Below, in pieces: positions 52,961 through 64,000 of a DNA stretch of 64,000 bases. This stretch comes from Batkoa obscura (Eukaryota; Entomophthoromycota; Entomophthoromycetes; Entomophthorales; Batkoaceae): positions 1 to 64,000 of the forward strand of contig JASVEC010000039.1 in the NCBI GenBank assembly GCA_030770535.1, written 5' to 3'. The notes beneath the pieces are model-generated. The model was not told where the DNA came from. It was given only the letters and a program-made list of their open reading frames with translations, and ran no database searches. Numbering within the stretch: the first letter of the stretch is position 1; the number at the start of each line of letters is the position of its first letter. Made by a program: the position numbers and the translations under genes.

Positions 52961-55200
52961 GTTTTTTACTGGTACTGGGATGTTTACTAGAATATTTTTT
53001 AAGTGATCATTTGTAGCAATATGGTGTTGAATATCTCGAATGAACCTTAATTCATAATCAAGTGCATCGTGGCCACCTTTACCAACGGTATTAGCTTCAG
53101 AATATGCTTTCAACTTGTTTTTGAACTTTATCCAGTGTTACTAAAAATATAACTTCATTTTAATAAATCTATCCACTTTTTAAAGGGTTTATGAAAAGTA
53201 AACTTTTAGCTTGAGTAATTTGAGTTCAATTTTGTTTTATAACATAATTGTTTTTTTAAATGTCAATACTTTCATTGACAAAATTGACTTAAGTTATGGC
53301 ATTGTATAGTAATGCTTTATTAGAACAGTAGTATATTATCTCTCAATAGATTAACTTTTAAAGTATTATTTTTCTCAAAAGGTTCATAATTTAAGGCTGA
53401 CAAAATCTACAAACATTATTTCTATTATTTAAAGGGGGATTTCAAAAACTTTAATACAAGTTAAAATTGATGAACTAGGGAAAAGCAATTATCGAATTTA
53501 TCTCTAATACCATTGCTATATTTTTTAACTATTTTTTAACAGAAAATATTTTGCTTTAGGTAATGATACGTTATTTTATAAGGCTATTAATGAAAATAGT
53601 ATAACTTAGAAAGTTCGATTTCTCATTTATTAGTGTTGATGCACCTTATTTTGAATAATTGATTGCAAAACTAGGTACCAAATTGCTAATTAAGGTGTAG
53701 GTGGTGGCTTTTCCATTATGGTTTATAATAACGCTATTGACCTAATTCTAGATGACAGTTTAAAGAATAAAACTCATAAGCCACCAAAATTACCAAATGA
53801 ACCTATCTAAAATCTTGTTTATTACAAGTTTCAAATTTTTCGTTTATTAATTTCGAAAAAATAAAATGACAAAAAACAACTTGCTTTATTTTGTCTTCTA
53901 TTACTCAATGTAATTATGATAAAACTAAACTAAATAATTTTAATCCAAAAATTAATTTGTTTTATCTTTGAGTACAGATGTGTAGCTTAACAGTTAACTT
54001 CAATTAATCATCTTATTCAATGAAGCTTTATCTTGATTCTAGCAACTGAAAATTGTTAACCAATAAAAGGCGTAATTAATTAATAAGTTGCTCCTACTAA
54101 ATAGGTTGTCAAAATATCAAATCAAATGTAAACTCACCTTAGTGCACCTTCTTTTTATTAGATAAAACTTTATTCCCAACTTATCTCGGTTAAAACTTGA
54201 TCGGAATAAAACATCTGATTATACTTTTCGAAAATTGACAACAATTAAATACATTATGCATAAAACCCTAATAATATATACAATAGGATTTCTTTTAAAC
54301 TCTATCCTGTCTTTGCATTGTAAATTCATTCAAATTTATTAATTTTAATTATAAATTATCGATTTGAAATATAAAGTATTAGTATATTTAATGAGCAATT
54401 ATTTTATATTTATTTAATAAATTGGTAAGCTAGTTTCATTGGCTAATAGTTACTTGATTCTATTCTTAACCCTTGATTATTTCTATTTTTAAATATCCTA
54501 ATTTATACTTATTCTCTATATAACCAATCAAAACACTATTTTAGGGATGATATTAATTGCTGCCCAAATTGATAATTTATTAGTTAAAGTAACTTTTTAA
54601 ATTTTTTTTATCCCATTTAGTAAGATCAGCCTATTTTTGTATTCCGACTAATAGATAAAATAAATAACCATTTTATAAACCGAAATTAAAGTTTTATAAA
54701 TTGAAGAATGAAATAAGCTCAGCCCCATTTGATGATGCTTCATCTCATAGTTTTATTCATTATATAATTATTAGTTTACATTATGATGCGATTCAACGTC
54801 GTCGATATTTATTTTATAGGTAAGTTTAAAACTTAAATTAAAATCACAAGTTGTTTTAACTATTGGGTATTCTCAATTAAGGAATAATCCTGTATGTAAA
54901 ATTTAAGCCAATTAAAAGTTTTTTATCAGCTTTAAATTTATTATGGCTAAGTAGTGATATTAGTTCATGTTTTAAAAAAAACTAATTAGCCAATAGTTTT
55001 TGTAGAAATCGCTATAATCTACCAATAATTTCTGCCTCTACTTTATGCTCACCTGAGTTATTAGACAACTAACCAATCGATGTAAGCCATTACGAGCTTG
55101 ACTTTCATGGTTTATGCAAAAAATGAAAGCTTTGCTTTGTGAAAATAGACCCAAAAAGGAAAAAGCTAGGCTAGAGCCCAAATTGAAATCTTTATTTTAA
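52955..55200. pseudogene. Decayed coding region of unknown family
   Basis: Several short open stretches with protein-like composition are scattered here. One is on the minus strand at 52955-53137 (contains GKGGHDALDYELRFIRDIQH). Others are on the plus strand, near 53694-53810 (GVGGGFSIMVYNNAIDL) and 55117-55200 (FMQKMKALLCENRPKKEKAR). They are separated by sequence with no usable reading frame. I recognise no family; the region looks like an old, heavily decayed gene or mobile element. I do not attempt to join the pieces. Confidence 0.35.
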
Positions 55201-55759
55201 CTGGGGTTAAAGCTAATTTCAGCAAATCCCCTCAATTTTCTCCAATTGTAAACCTTGTAAATTAATAAAAATAAGTACAGGCACCACTCTCTTTATCTTT
55301 TAAGCAATTTTACAATTTTATTAAACTTATCTAACATAACAAGTCAGCTTTGAATAAGATATAAACAAAAGGTCTTTAATCAATACCCCCTATTGCATCT
55401 CAGCTTATCCCGATTCAACACTTACTTTGTCCAATTAAACTATAAAGTTTTAAAGTTTAGAGTAGTTAACATACCTCAAAGACTTGGTCATTATTTTTCA
55501 AATTTCAAACGTACAAACGATCGATATTTAACTACTGTCACTTTAACAGTTTAATTTTATCACTATTTACATATTTGATGAATCTTATCTAAGAGTTATA
55601 AAATAAGAGTATTATTTATTGAGCCCTTTCATTATCACAGCATAAAAACGCTATATTACTTATAGTTTATAAGTAATCGATTTCTATAAGCACTACATTT
55701 ATTTAAGGAATTTTCAGTTGTTGTTTCGATTTTAAACTATTTTGATACAAATTGTAAAT

Positions 55760-57614
55760 ATGGATCTTCCTCACTGTTCACTTTTTATTGTTCAAGCAGG
55801 CCAATTACCTGCATATTTATCTTCATTAAATTCAAAAAATAAAACAAGCAAACCCGACATCAAGCTCCCCACACTGTTACCTAAACCAACACAGCTAACC
55901 ACCACAAATCCAAAAACCTTACCTCTAGAATCTTTAGAAACTGCCCTTTTAACAATTCCAAATGTATATTTACTTCCTTGTGGCATTTCAACGATTTCCG
56001 ATTTGAAAGAGAATTTAACTCAATCAAAGACATATATATTATTTCTTATCGATTTAGATGAGAACAACACACATTGTAACTTTTGTTTAAACTCAACTCA
56101 TAACAAAGAATGTTTAAGAGGATCTGCCCTTTTATCTCACCTTTACAACCATATAAAATCTACCGAATTACAAAATGTTGTTCCTTTAGGTAAAGATAAA
56201 AATTTATAAAGATTAAAGCAAATGTTTAATTTATTTTTTAGTCATGTCAGCTGTTTGGTCGCCTCATAAAATTAAAGAGTCATTAGACCTTGGTGCTGTA
56301 GATTATTTTACAAAACCAATTTCTAAAAAAGTAACGCAATCTTTGTGGATAAATGTTTTTCGATTTCATTCTCTCAAATATCCAACTTTAATAAAACGAC
56401 TTCCCTCTTTTAACTTAGCTCCAGTAGGGTTATTTAAAAAACCAGCATTATCCTTAGACAGCCATTTAGAGGGTGTGATAGTCGACTATTACACACCACA
56501 ATCTTCTATTTTAAATAGAAATCCCCTTGATTATAGTAAATTTATAAGATCATCTATTCGTTCCCAACAATTGTTACGTCGTATAAAGAAAAAGAAGTTT
56601 AACCCATACCAACTTTCTGAGTCCGAATTAATAACCAGCTGTAAAATAATATTCGAAGATACTTTTCGTCAAATAGGAGTTCCAATCATTCCTGGAAGGC
56701 TTGAAAAATTTATCCTTGTGACCAAGTCATCATACCTTGAAAATGATTATCATAATTTTTGTCATGCTGTAGATGTACTTCAGGCCACCTATCTTTTCCT
56801 AACCTCTATGGGATTAAAGCACGTATCTAACCCAAATATCCCTTGCTCGATTCATTTACTTTCGACAAAGCACATTACTGCCTTATTAGTAGCTGCCCTT
56901 GGACATGATGTTGGACATCCTGGGGTCAATAATTCCTTTTTAATTAAAACTGGGATCCCCTTAGCATCAATGTATTCAAATGTAGCTGTATTAGAAAAGT
57001 TTCATGCTTTGGCCCTTGTAAATCTCATTCATTCACAAGATTGCCTCTTTTTCCCTGATCTTTTTTCTGATCTTTCTGAATTTTATTCATTAATATCAGA
57101 TATTATTATAGCTACTGATATGGCTGCCCATTTTGATCATTTAAAAAGAATTCAAGACCTCGGAGAAAGGAGGAAATTTTCTGACTATAAAATCGATGAA
57201 AAGGATTCTTTGGTTATTTTATCTGCACTAATAAAATGTTCTGATCTCATTAATGTGACAAGGCCATTTGATATTGCTAAAGACTGGACTCGATGCCTTA
57301 CTGAAGAGCTCCATAAGCAATGTTGCATGGAGCTTGCACTTGGTATAGATCCACAACTTCCTTTAGACCAGTTATGTGGACCACAAAATGCATCACAGGT
57401 GAATTTTATACAGAACATGGCACTTCCCTTATTTGATTGTACTGCTAATTTATTATCTGAACTTTCTTTATTCCCCCAACAACTTCGATCTAATTTATCC
57501 CTTTGGAAGCACCTTGATTCCTCTGGATTAGAATCACCAAAATCTCTAGAAAATAGGCCCTCTTCCAGTTTGTCACCTAGACAATCTCGAGTTACTTTGG
57601 TAGCCGGGATATAA
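55760..57614 (+). CDS. Receiver domain-cyclic nucleotide phosphodiesterase (RegA-like)
   Basis: 600 residues from exons 55760-56189 and 56242-57614. Start chosen at the first ATG (MDLPHCSLFIVQAGQLPAYL). The N-terminal part resembles a response-regulator receiver: a strand with acidic residues (YILFLIDLDENN), then LVMSAVWSPHKIKESLDLGA and VDYFTKPI, where the M-S and the K-P of KPI are standard receiver positions. The C-terminal part is a class I 3',5'-cyclic nucleotide phosphodiesterase: YHNFCHAVDVLQ (HNxxHA), LGHDVGHPGVNN (HDxxHxGxxN, metal ligands), a TDMAAHF block and LSALIKCSDLINVTRPF. This order is that of Dictyostelium RegA, whose activity is switched by phosphorelay. The receiver part is long and divergent, so its phosphorylation is inferred. 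cAMP breakdown is the likely role. Confidence 0.85.
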
Positions 57615-58203
57615 AGTAAAGCGACTAAGCTATGCAATTGGCGAATAGCTGATTGTGTCTATATAGATTAAGTTATAATTTAAAAATAGTATTAACCAAA
57701 AATTGGTTCCAGATGGAACCATTTATCTCATTTCTAGTGTATTCAAATATCTTCTCGATCCTTATGTAATATTTCCTTTCCATCCGCTTTAAACATTCTA
57801 ACAAAAGAACTATTTCATCCTATTTTTATTCAAAAAGATATTTCATAAACTCATTAAAAAAAAATCTAATAAAAAAAGTATATTATATTTTTGGACCTTT
57901 TAAACTTAAGAAAATATTTATGTATTAATAAGCTCATCATGAGACAGTTTTAATATCCTTTTAACTATTCTGTTTTTAAATTATCATATTTTTATTTTGT
58001 AATTAGCAAAAGGGATGGAATTATTATATTGAGAGAAAAGCTAAAAATTTATTTTTGATAAAATCATAACGGAATAAAATTCAATAATTTGGAGTTTTAT
58101 AGTTATTAATGATATAAAAGATCCTGTAATCAATTTTAAAAATTTATAATATTAAATTGTGATTAAAATGTAAGTTTTATTTACAGTATATTAAATTAGA
58201 TAA
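57615..58203. other. PDE/CsbD convergent spacer
   Basis: AT-rich 589 bp between converging genes, presumably 3' untranslated sequence. A near-inverted CCAAAAATTGGTTCCAGATG / ATGGAACCATT piece lies around 57696-57724. Nothing else seen. Confidence 0.45.
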
Positions 58204-58503
58204 TTAAGAGTTCATTTCCTTTTTAGTATCACCTTGTAATTTAGAAGCTTTACCTTCAGCTTGCATTTGTTGATTACCAATAGCTGATCCAACGGTGTCT
58301 TTTACACTTCCTTTAACACTATCTTTAGAACCTTCAGCATAACCTTTAGCTTGAGCAGCTTTATATTCAGCATCACCTTCAGCTCTTTGAGCAGCACCTT
58401 TAGATTCAAGAGAATGATTACCAAGAGCAGAACCTACGTTTTCTTTAATGGATCCAATGGTAGAGTTAGCATTACCAGACATTTTTGATGGGCCTCCAGT
58501 CAT
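58204..58503 (-). CDS. CsbD-like stress protein, two repeats
   Basis: Single-exon protein of 99 residues with no signal peptide. It consists of two CsbD-like repeats: NSTIGSIKENVGSALGNHSL plus ESKGAAQRAEGDAEYK, then KGSVKDTVGSAIGNQQMQAE plus GKASKLQGDTKKE. It is rich in Gly, Ala, Lys and Gln, hydrophilic and probably disordered. CsbD-domain proteins are small general-stress proteins in bacteria and are also common in filamentous fungi; their biochemical role is not established. Codon use (more GCA, GGT, AAG) suggests strong expression compared with the neighbours. Confidence 0.88.
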   Translation of the reverse strand: MTGGPSKMSGNANSTIGSIKENVGSALGNHSLESKGAAQRAEGDAEYKAAQAKGYAEGSKDSVKGSVKDTVGSAIGNQQMQAEGKASKLQGDTKKEMNS

Positions 58504-59525
58504 TTTTAATATTTAATATTTAATTTGATATTTAATAATTTGTTTTGTTTTTGTTTTATAATTTATTTGATATAATATTACTGGCTTTTATAGTATTTTT
58601 CTTTATTTTTAAATGAAAATGACCTCATTGTTACAAATTCATTTCTAAACAAATTATTAGCAACTTTTTACGTAATAGAAAATGTCTATTAAAATTTTAG
58701 TTATTATCATTATCGTATCATTTTAATCCTCTCTATTTTATGTATTCAGTATATCGTTTGGAAACATCCTATGGTTAAAAATAGTATTAGGCTCTTAATA
58801 TTAAAACATTCAACTTAACTTTATAAATTCCATACTAATATGAGTGACCTTTTTAAGGGTCAACTTTATGATAAGCAAAAATTGACATGCAAAATTAACA
58901 TGCAAAAAACATATTTTTTTGATAAAGAAAGTTTTTTAATCGAAAAAACTACTTTAAGAATCAAAATTGTCCTTTATCAAAATATATACATAAAGAAAGT
59001 TGCTTAACATAAAGTTCACCCCCTGCTAGTTGGTTTGATTTAATGTTTTTTTGTGATATTTAGTAATTTTATTATAATATTATCTTTTGATTTTTCTTTA
59101 TAATAAAAATTTAATTTAATTTAATTTATTAAAAAGATTTAAATTCTATTATAACAAATGGATATATTATATTAATCATTGTTTTTAAACAGTATAAATT
59201 AACTTAGTATTAAAGTTATTAATTAATACTCTAATTTTTTAATATTAACACTTTTTTATAATTGAGCTTTAAATTTAATTTCATAGTGAGTTTCTAAAAT
59301 ACGCTGTGGAAATTCAAAATTAAATAAACTGAATTATTTTAATATAACCTTAAGAAAACAGTTGAAAAAAATTATTTGTTTAAAAAAGTCATTTTTTTAT
59401 ATATAAAAAAAGATAAACAAAAGAGAAAACTAAAAAGAAGTACAAATTAAGTTTCAAAAATTAAACAAAATAAATAATTGAATATAAATAAGCTTAATAA
59501 TTGTAATCTTTTTATAATTATTATA
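58504..59525. other. CsbD/hydrolase divergent spacer, 1.0 kb
   Basis: Very AT-rich; includes presumed promoters of the CsbD and hydrolase genes. No MITE and no coding frame recognised. Confidence 0.5.
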
Positions 59526-60191
59526 ATGTCGCAATTTTTATCAAAGAGAATTAACAATATTCTATTTCCTAATAACACTTCTATTAGTAAACCTTTTCCT
59601 TTTAATGCTCTACTATTATATATTGTTAAATTATCAATAACTATTTTCTTAAAGCTTTACGTACCATTATGTGTATTAAGTTTAATTTATATAATATTTA
59701 CTGGTGGTATAATAAGTAATTTCAAATTAATATTAAGTATTTATAATGTGATAGAAATATTATTTTATATATATTGCACCATATTATATAATCAAATAGA
59801 CAACAACAAGCATAATAATAAAATGAATGAATTAGAACGAAATCAATTAGCTCAAATATGGATTGAAGATAAGAATTTAGATATTAATACTTTATTACGT
59901 TGGTTTAATCCAATAACTAAAGAATTAGTTACTATTGAACAATGTAATGAATTTTTAGCTTGGTTATTTTATGATAATTATATACAAAACTTATCTAATA
60001 AAGAAAATCAATATATTAAACAATTAACTGATAAAATTCAATTATTATCAAATATTAAATTATTAAATAAACAAAATAAACAAAATAAACAAAATAAACA
60101 AAATAAACAAAAGGAAACTCGTAAAGTTATGAGATTAACTTTAGATAAATTAAATGTTTTATTTAAACCTTTAATAATTTATATTGTAAGT

Positions 60192-60230
<39 letters not shown>

Positions 60231-61027
60231 TTTTATATTAGATAATTTGTTTTATTCAAACAATTAGTAGTATTTATCTACTTATTAACGGATTTCAATA
60301 TAATTATGATAATGAAACTCAATATTCATATTATATTTATGAACCTAATAATTTAGACAATACAAAAGATACATTATTTTTTATTCATGGAATTGGAATC
60401 GGATTAACTACTTATTTAAAAAAAATAAGTGAATTAAAACAATGTTATCCTAATAGAAAGATTATATTATTACAATTAAATTATATAACAATGATACCAA
60501 CAATTCATATTAATACAATTGAAGATACATTGAAATTCTTAGATAATATTTGTGAATTACATAATATTCAAAAAATATCATTAATAGGTCATTCTTATGG
60601 TACTTTTATATGTTCTTGGTTAGTTAAGTATCGTAAACAAAAGATTCAACAATTAACATTAATTGATCCAGTTTGTTTTAATACTTGGGATTCTAATTTA
60701 ACTCGAAATTTTATTTATAATCAACAATTTACATTGATTTCAATATGTTGTGATTTGATTATCTCTAAGGATTTATTTATTGCTAATACAATTGCTAGAC
60801 ATTTTTTATGGCTGCCAAATTTATTATTATTACAAGATATAAAGGGATTGAAAGTGAATGTATTTTTAGCAAAGGAGGATTTTATTATTGATAGTAATAA
60901 TGTATTAAATTATCTTAAAGAAAGTTCAGAATTTGATAATAAATTAAAAGTGATGATGTTAGATGGAAATCATGGAGCTTATCTTTTAAATCAATTTTTT
61001 TCAGATATTGTTTTAAAGGGAGTTTGA
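59526..61027 (+). CDS. Membrane-anchored alpha/beta hydrolase
   Basis: 481 residues from exons 59526-60185 and 60242-61027, joined in phase. Start MSQFLSKRINNILFPNN. Two hydrophobic segments follow in the first 95 residues (KLYVPLCVLSLIYIIFTGGI, then an ILFYIYCTILY stretch), then a polar linker with a NKQ repeat (about residues 180-196). After the intron the alpha/beta hydrolase fold appears: oxyanion HGIGIG, nucleophile elbow GHSYG (catalytic Ser), KEDFIIDS (likely catalytic Asp), and DGNHGAYL (catalytic His). The intron is a (ATA)n tract that is open in the upstream frame, so its retention would give a shorter protein ending in a poly-isoleucine segment. Probably a lipid or ester hydrolase at an internal membrane; the substrate is unknown. 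Confidence 0.8.
60067..60113. repeat. (AACAAAATA)n coding minisatellite
   Basis: Four to five tandem nine-base units inside the hydrolase linker, coding for repeated Asn-Lys-Gln. Confidence 0.85.
60195..60230. repeat. (ATA)n microsatellite within an intron
   Basis: About eleven AAT/ATA units that make up most of the hydrolase intron (60186-60241). Confidence 0.9.
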
Positions 61028-61332
61028 AAATAAATAGGAATTATTCGGATAAAAAATAGATCAAAGTATTTGTAATAATTGTATGTTATTTCCTTAAAAT
61101 TAAATGTTAGAATAATTATTAGTGACCTGTTATTGTTTTTTTTATTAAATTTTAATAGAATAAATAGAAAGTTTATTAGAAATATAATACTTCCTTTTTT
61201 ATTTTAAATCATAAAAATGTTCTTTTATACTAATTATAATACTTTTAGTAAATATAGAAATTTATAAAATATTAATTTTATTATTATTAAGTTAATAATT
61301 AGTTCTCATCAGATACTAAATTCATACCTTCT

Positions 61333-61467
61333 TTAACAATCCTTTAATGCAATAGGTGTAGGTAATACTTCATAATTAACTTGAGGATTATAAACTGGAT
61401 CATCGATCATTTCAATAGCTGGAAAAACAGTGGCAATAATGGGTAATATTAAGGCAATAAGTTTCAT
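61333..61467 (-). CDS. Candidate small secreted peptide, 44 residues
   Basis: Starts with a clear signal-peptide-like segment (MKLIALILPIIATVFPAIE) and continues as a short polar mature part (MIDDPVYNPQVNYEVLPTP) ending IALKDC. The mature part would be about 25 residues with one cysteine. The composition is not that of a random AT-rich frame. No family recognised. The frame could have a further exon downstream. Alternatives are a secreted peptide, the start of a decayed secreted-protein gene, or chance. Confidence 0.45.
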   Translation of the reverse strand: MKLIALILPIIATVFPAIEMIDDPVYNPQVNYEVLPTPIALKDC

Positions 61468-61825
61468 TATTTTTATGTAGTGTATTTAATTAAATGAAAG
61501 ATGAAATGAATATAACTATTGATTTTTTTTATAAAGAGTAAGATTAATTGTAGTTACCTTTATATATCATCTATTTTTTTATCTAACCCATCTAGATCTT
61601 TATACACAAAGTTTTTGACTATAAACAATTCACTTAAAATTTCAGGGTATCTTTAAGCAAAATTTTAATGCTTGGTGGCTATTTTTAAGGGGGGTCAATT
61701 AAATATTTGAAGCTTAAAACTCTTTTCTTTTTTTTAATAATTAAAAAACCCTAATTTAAAAAATTACAAAGAGTCTTGAAATTTCATTTTTAGTTTAAAA
61801 TTGAAACTATTGTATTAAAGATTCT

Positions 61826-61928
61826 AAATGGGAGTGTTTTTTCTGGTTTCATTAGTTTTTTCATTTCTTAAGCACTATTTAAGTGAAAGTTGTTAGTAAA
61901 ATTCTTAAACAAAAAAATACATTCTCAA
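61826..61928 (-). mobile_element. MITE copy 18
   Basis: Left end TGGGAGTGTTTTTTCTGG, right end TACATTCTCA; internal TAAGCACTATTTAAGTG. More diverged than its neighbour. Confidence 0.82.
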
Positions 61929-61967
61929 ATATATTTGAAATTACTAAAAATTCCTTCTATTTTATAA

Positions 61968-62072
61968 TATGAGGGTGTTTTTTTTTTGGTTTCATTACTT
62001 TTCATTTTTTAAGCGCTATTTGAGTGGAAAAATTGTTAGTAAATTTTTTAAATAAAGAAATACATCCCCATA
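61968..62072 (-). mobile_element. MITE copy 19
   Basis: Left end TGAGGGTGTTTTTTTTTGG, right end TACATCCCCA then TA; internal TAAGCGCTATTTGAGTGG. Confidence 0.9.
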
Positions 62073-62358
62073 TTAAAACTTTATCAATTATCATAAAATA
62101 AATTCGAAATTGAAATTATTTCATTATAATAATTTTACTAAATACTTTGCTCAATTACTTTACTATAAAAATTGGACATCCTATTTTTAAATTAATACTA
62201 TATTAAATCTTTAAGTCTATACAAAATTAAAAAAACATATACCAAAATAAAATAATAATTTTTTATTAAATCCAGATTATAGATAATTACTTTAAAAATT
62301 AGAATTATTTAAAATATTAAACTTAAAAAATAAACTAATTTCTCTTTCTCATCAACTA

Positions 62359-64000
62359 TTAAGCTACATCCATGACAGCTCCAAAATTATAATCCAAAGT
62401 ATTCTCCTTACCATAATCTTCATTATCCCCAAATTGATCAGGGGCGAGTAATTGATTTAATTGAAAATTTAAATCTAATCCTACTGTATGTAAGATTTGA
62501 GCATTACTTTCCGTTACTTGTTTACAAGTTTGAATTATACTTTCTGATGGTGGTGGTATTGAAAATACCTGACTTTTAAATAGTTTACCAAAATGAATGA
62601 TTTCTTTTCTTACCCATGAAATTAATCTAGATGTAACAGACCTTTCTAAAAATAATTCACTATGCCAACGACATGTAGTACATATCATTGAAAATGTTAA
62701 TTTAGATAACGAAGCTATATATTGATATGTAGAACCATCTAAAGGTAATTGTCGAGTTCTCAATTTTATATGATTATGACGAGCATCAAAGAATGATTGT
62801 TGAGCTTCAGCTATTAAACCCAATTCAATCATGGGGGATATACTTTTTTTTAGACTTGATTTATCTTGTGCTACTCTTGCTCTTTTTTCTAAGATTATTG
62901 TTAAAGATTGTATCCTTTGTTTTAAATCTTGAATATCATTACAATTTTTAGTAATTATTTTTGAAGCTGATTTTAAAGCTTGTTTAGCTTCTAAGATTAA
63001 ATCCACTGCTTCTTTATAACTATGTTGAGCAATAGCAATATCTAAAGAATCCCAAAAATCGGAAGTTAATACAGATTTATTATTAGAATTGCCCGTTTTA
63101 ATTAAGGAATTAATTGATTTTGTATCCGCTAATTCTAAACTTTCACCTACTTTTTTACTCGTTTCTAATAATGCTTTTTGATGCATTTGTCGAAAATAAT
63201 CTGCTGTAGCTCGAGCCACCCCTCTTAAAAATTTCTTTTTTTCTTCTTTATTACGTGCACAAAATACATAAATTTCATTTTTTTGTATAATTTTAAATGC
63301 ATCTTTAACCTCATTAGAATCTTTAATATCCCCTAAAGTCATATCCGAAAATTTAACACAACATCGTGCCATTAATCCCATTTTTGTACCACTACCTGCT
63401 TTGATATCAATAATTGTTTGTCTTTTAGCTCTTGTGGCTACTAATAAACTATCTGTTAATAAAAAAAAATGGGCATTTCTTTTAAATCGAAAATTGGAAT
63501 GATCTAATTCTTTCCATCCTGGACTTTCTAATAATGGTCGTCGATCTTCAATATAAGGTAAATAATCTTGGGCTCCTTGTACTGCTTTCCATAATTTAGC
63601 TAATTCTTTACGATTAGTTTCATCTAAACTTTCTTGTCCCCCATTAATATTATCTCCTTCTACTTGTCCATTATTACTTTTCTTTGAACCTAATTTATTG
63701 TTAATTTTATAAATTTATTATTAATAAATAAATAATTATTACCATCATTACAAGTTAAACCAATTGAATTATTAGATAAAGAATTACCAATAGATTGTAA
63801 TTCATTAATTAAATCTCTTAATTCAAACATACCCGTTTCTAATTGAGATATTTCTTTAGAAATGTTAACAAATTCTTTATAATTTCTATAAACATGGGAT
63901 TGTAAATTTAAACTACTTTTTTCAGATGTTTCTTGTAATAAAGTATAAAAACTTTTTAAGTTATTCCACTGTTCTCCTTCTAATAAAGTTTCTAAATCTA
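62359..64000 (-). CDS. EXO84: EXO84, exocyst subunit (5' end outside window)
   Basis: Component of the exocyst, which tethers secretory vesicles at the plasma membrane. The C-terminal 500 or so residues are present. Exons here: 64000-63743 (continuing past the window edge) and 63689-62359, with a 53-nt intron. The upstream exon carries the helical Vps51-like region (LESEGEQ-like LDLETLLEGEQWNNLKSFYT, then VYRNYKEFVNISKEISQLE). The second has a PH domain (FRFKRNAHFFLLTDSLLVAT, RAKRQTIIDIKAG, IYVFCARNKEEKKKFL). The cullin-repeat-like helical C-terminus (SYKEAVDLILEAKQALKSAS, RHSELF-like RWHSELFLERSVTSRL) follows. It ends LDYNFGAVMDVA. In yeast Exo84 also has a role in pre-mRNA splicing. Confidence 0.92.

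Larger units (their letters stand above)
51091..55759. other. 4.7-kb gene desert
   Basis: Largest gap of the window. It holds two well-preserved MITEs in inverted orientation (52081-52183, 52379-52480), one degenerate copy (52873-52960), and several short protein-like but broken frames between about 52955 and 55200. No intact gene could be assembled. Confidence 0.6.
61028..62358. other. Hydrolase/EXO84 spacer
   Basis: 1.3 kb containing a candidate small secreted peptide gene (61333-61467) and two MITEs in the same orientation (61826-61928, 61968-62072). Confidence 0.6.

Noticed and set aside
57185-57637. 150-codon minus-strand frame over the phosphodiesterase 3' end
   Set aside because: Overlaps the well-supported PDE exon on the other strand and has no recognisable motif.

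Overview
The window is the end of a eukaryotic chromosome. It opens with about 137 perfect CCCTAA telomere repeats (1-824) and runs inward for 63 kb. The DNA is very AT-rich (judged by eye). Genes carry many short introns, about 40-60 nt, of GT...AG type, often with a CTAAC/TTAAT-like branch site near the 3' end. The proteins are fungal: MET30/SconB-type F-box protein, EXO84, DUF4050 protein, Hal4/Npr1-type kinase, IDH2, PEX7, TIP41, TOM40. Several others are more typical of early-diverging fungi than of yeasts, for example a plant-type haem-free sulfite oxidase, a RegA-like receiver-phosphodiesterase and a RUFY-like RUN-FYVE protein. I therefore infer an aerobic, zygomycete-grade or otherwise early-diverging fungus; the species is not determined.

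Layout. 1-824 telomere. 825-5378 subtelomere: a decaying DDE-type transposase, a dense patch of a ~105-bp MITE and a GC-rich candidate solo LTR, with no host gene. 5379-7310: a DUF4050 gene and a six-exon secreted cysteine-rich protein, both on the minus strand. 7781-17382: formin, sulfite oxidase and a HAD phosphatase, all minus. 19092-21029: F-box/WD40 gene (plus). 21210-29663: CTF18 (minus), ZNG1 (plus), TYW3 (minus) and IDH2 (minus). 31613-36456: ROK1-type DEAD helicase and GSK3 kinase (plus). 36945-44409: TOM40, a tiny membrane ORF, PEX7 (minus), MTG2 (plus) and a Hal4-type kinase (minus). 45497-51090: TIP41 (minus), RUN-FYVE (plus) and ETF-QO (minus). 51091-55759: a gene desert with MITEs and decayed coding fragments. 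55760-61467: REC-PDE (plus), CsbD protein (minus), membrane alpha/beta hydrolase (plus) and a small secreted peptide (minus). 62359-64000: EXO84 (minus), running off the window.

How the genes relate. Most are housekeeping genes with no operon-like logic. Weak themes are mitochondrial function (IDH2, TOM40, MTG2, ETF-QO), peroxisomes (PEX7 and a sulfite oxidase ending in a PTS1-like SNI) and nutrient/TOR signalling (TIP41 beside a Hal4/Npr1-type kinase; GSK3; cAMP phosphodiesterase). The most distinctive non-genic signal is one TA-targeting MITE family, with about 19 copies in the intergenic gaps, including tandem copies sharing a single TA and closely spaced inverted pairs.

Exon boundaries were worked out by hand from splice sites and reading frame. 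Where exact exons are not listed, only the gene span should be relied on.
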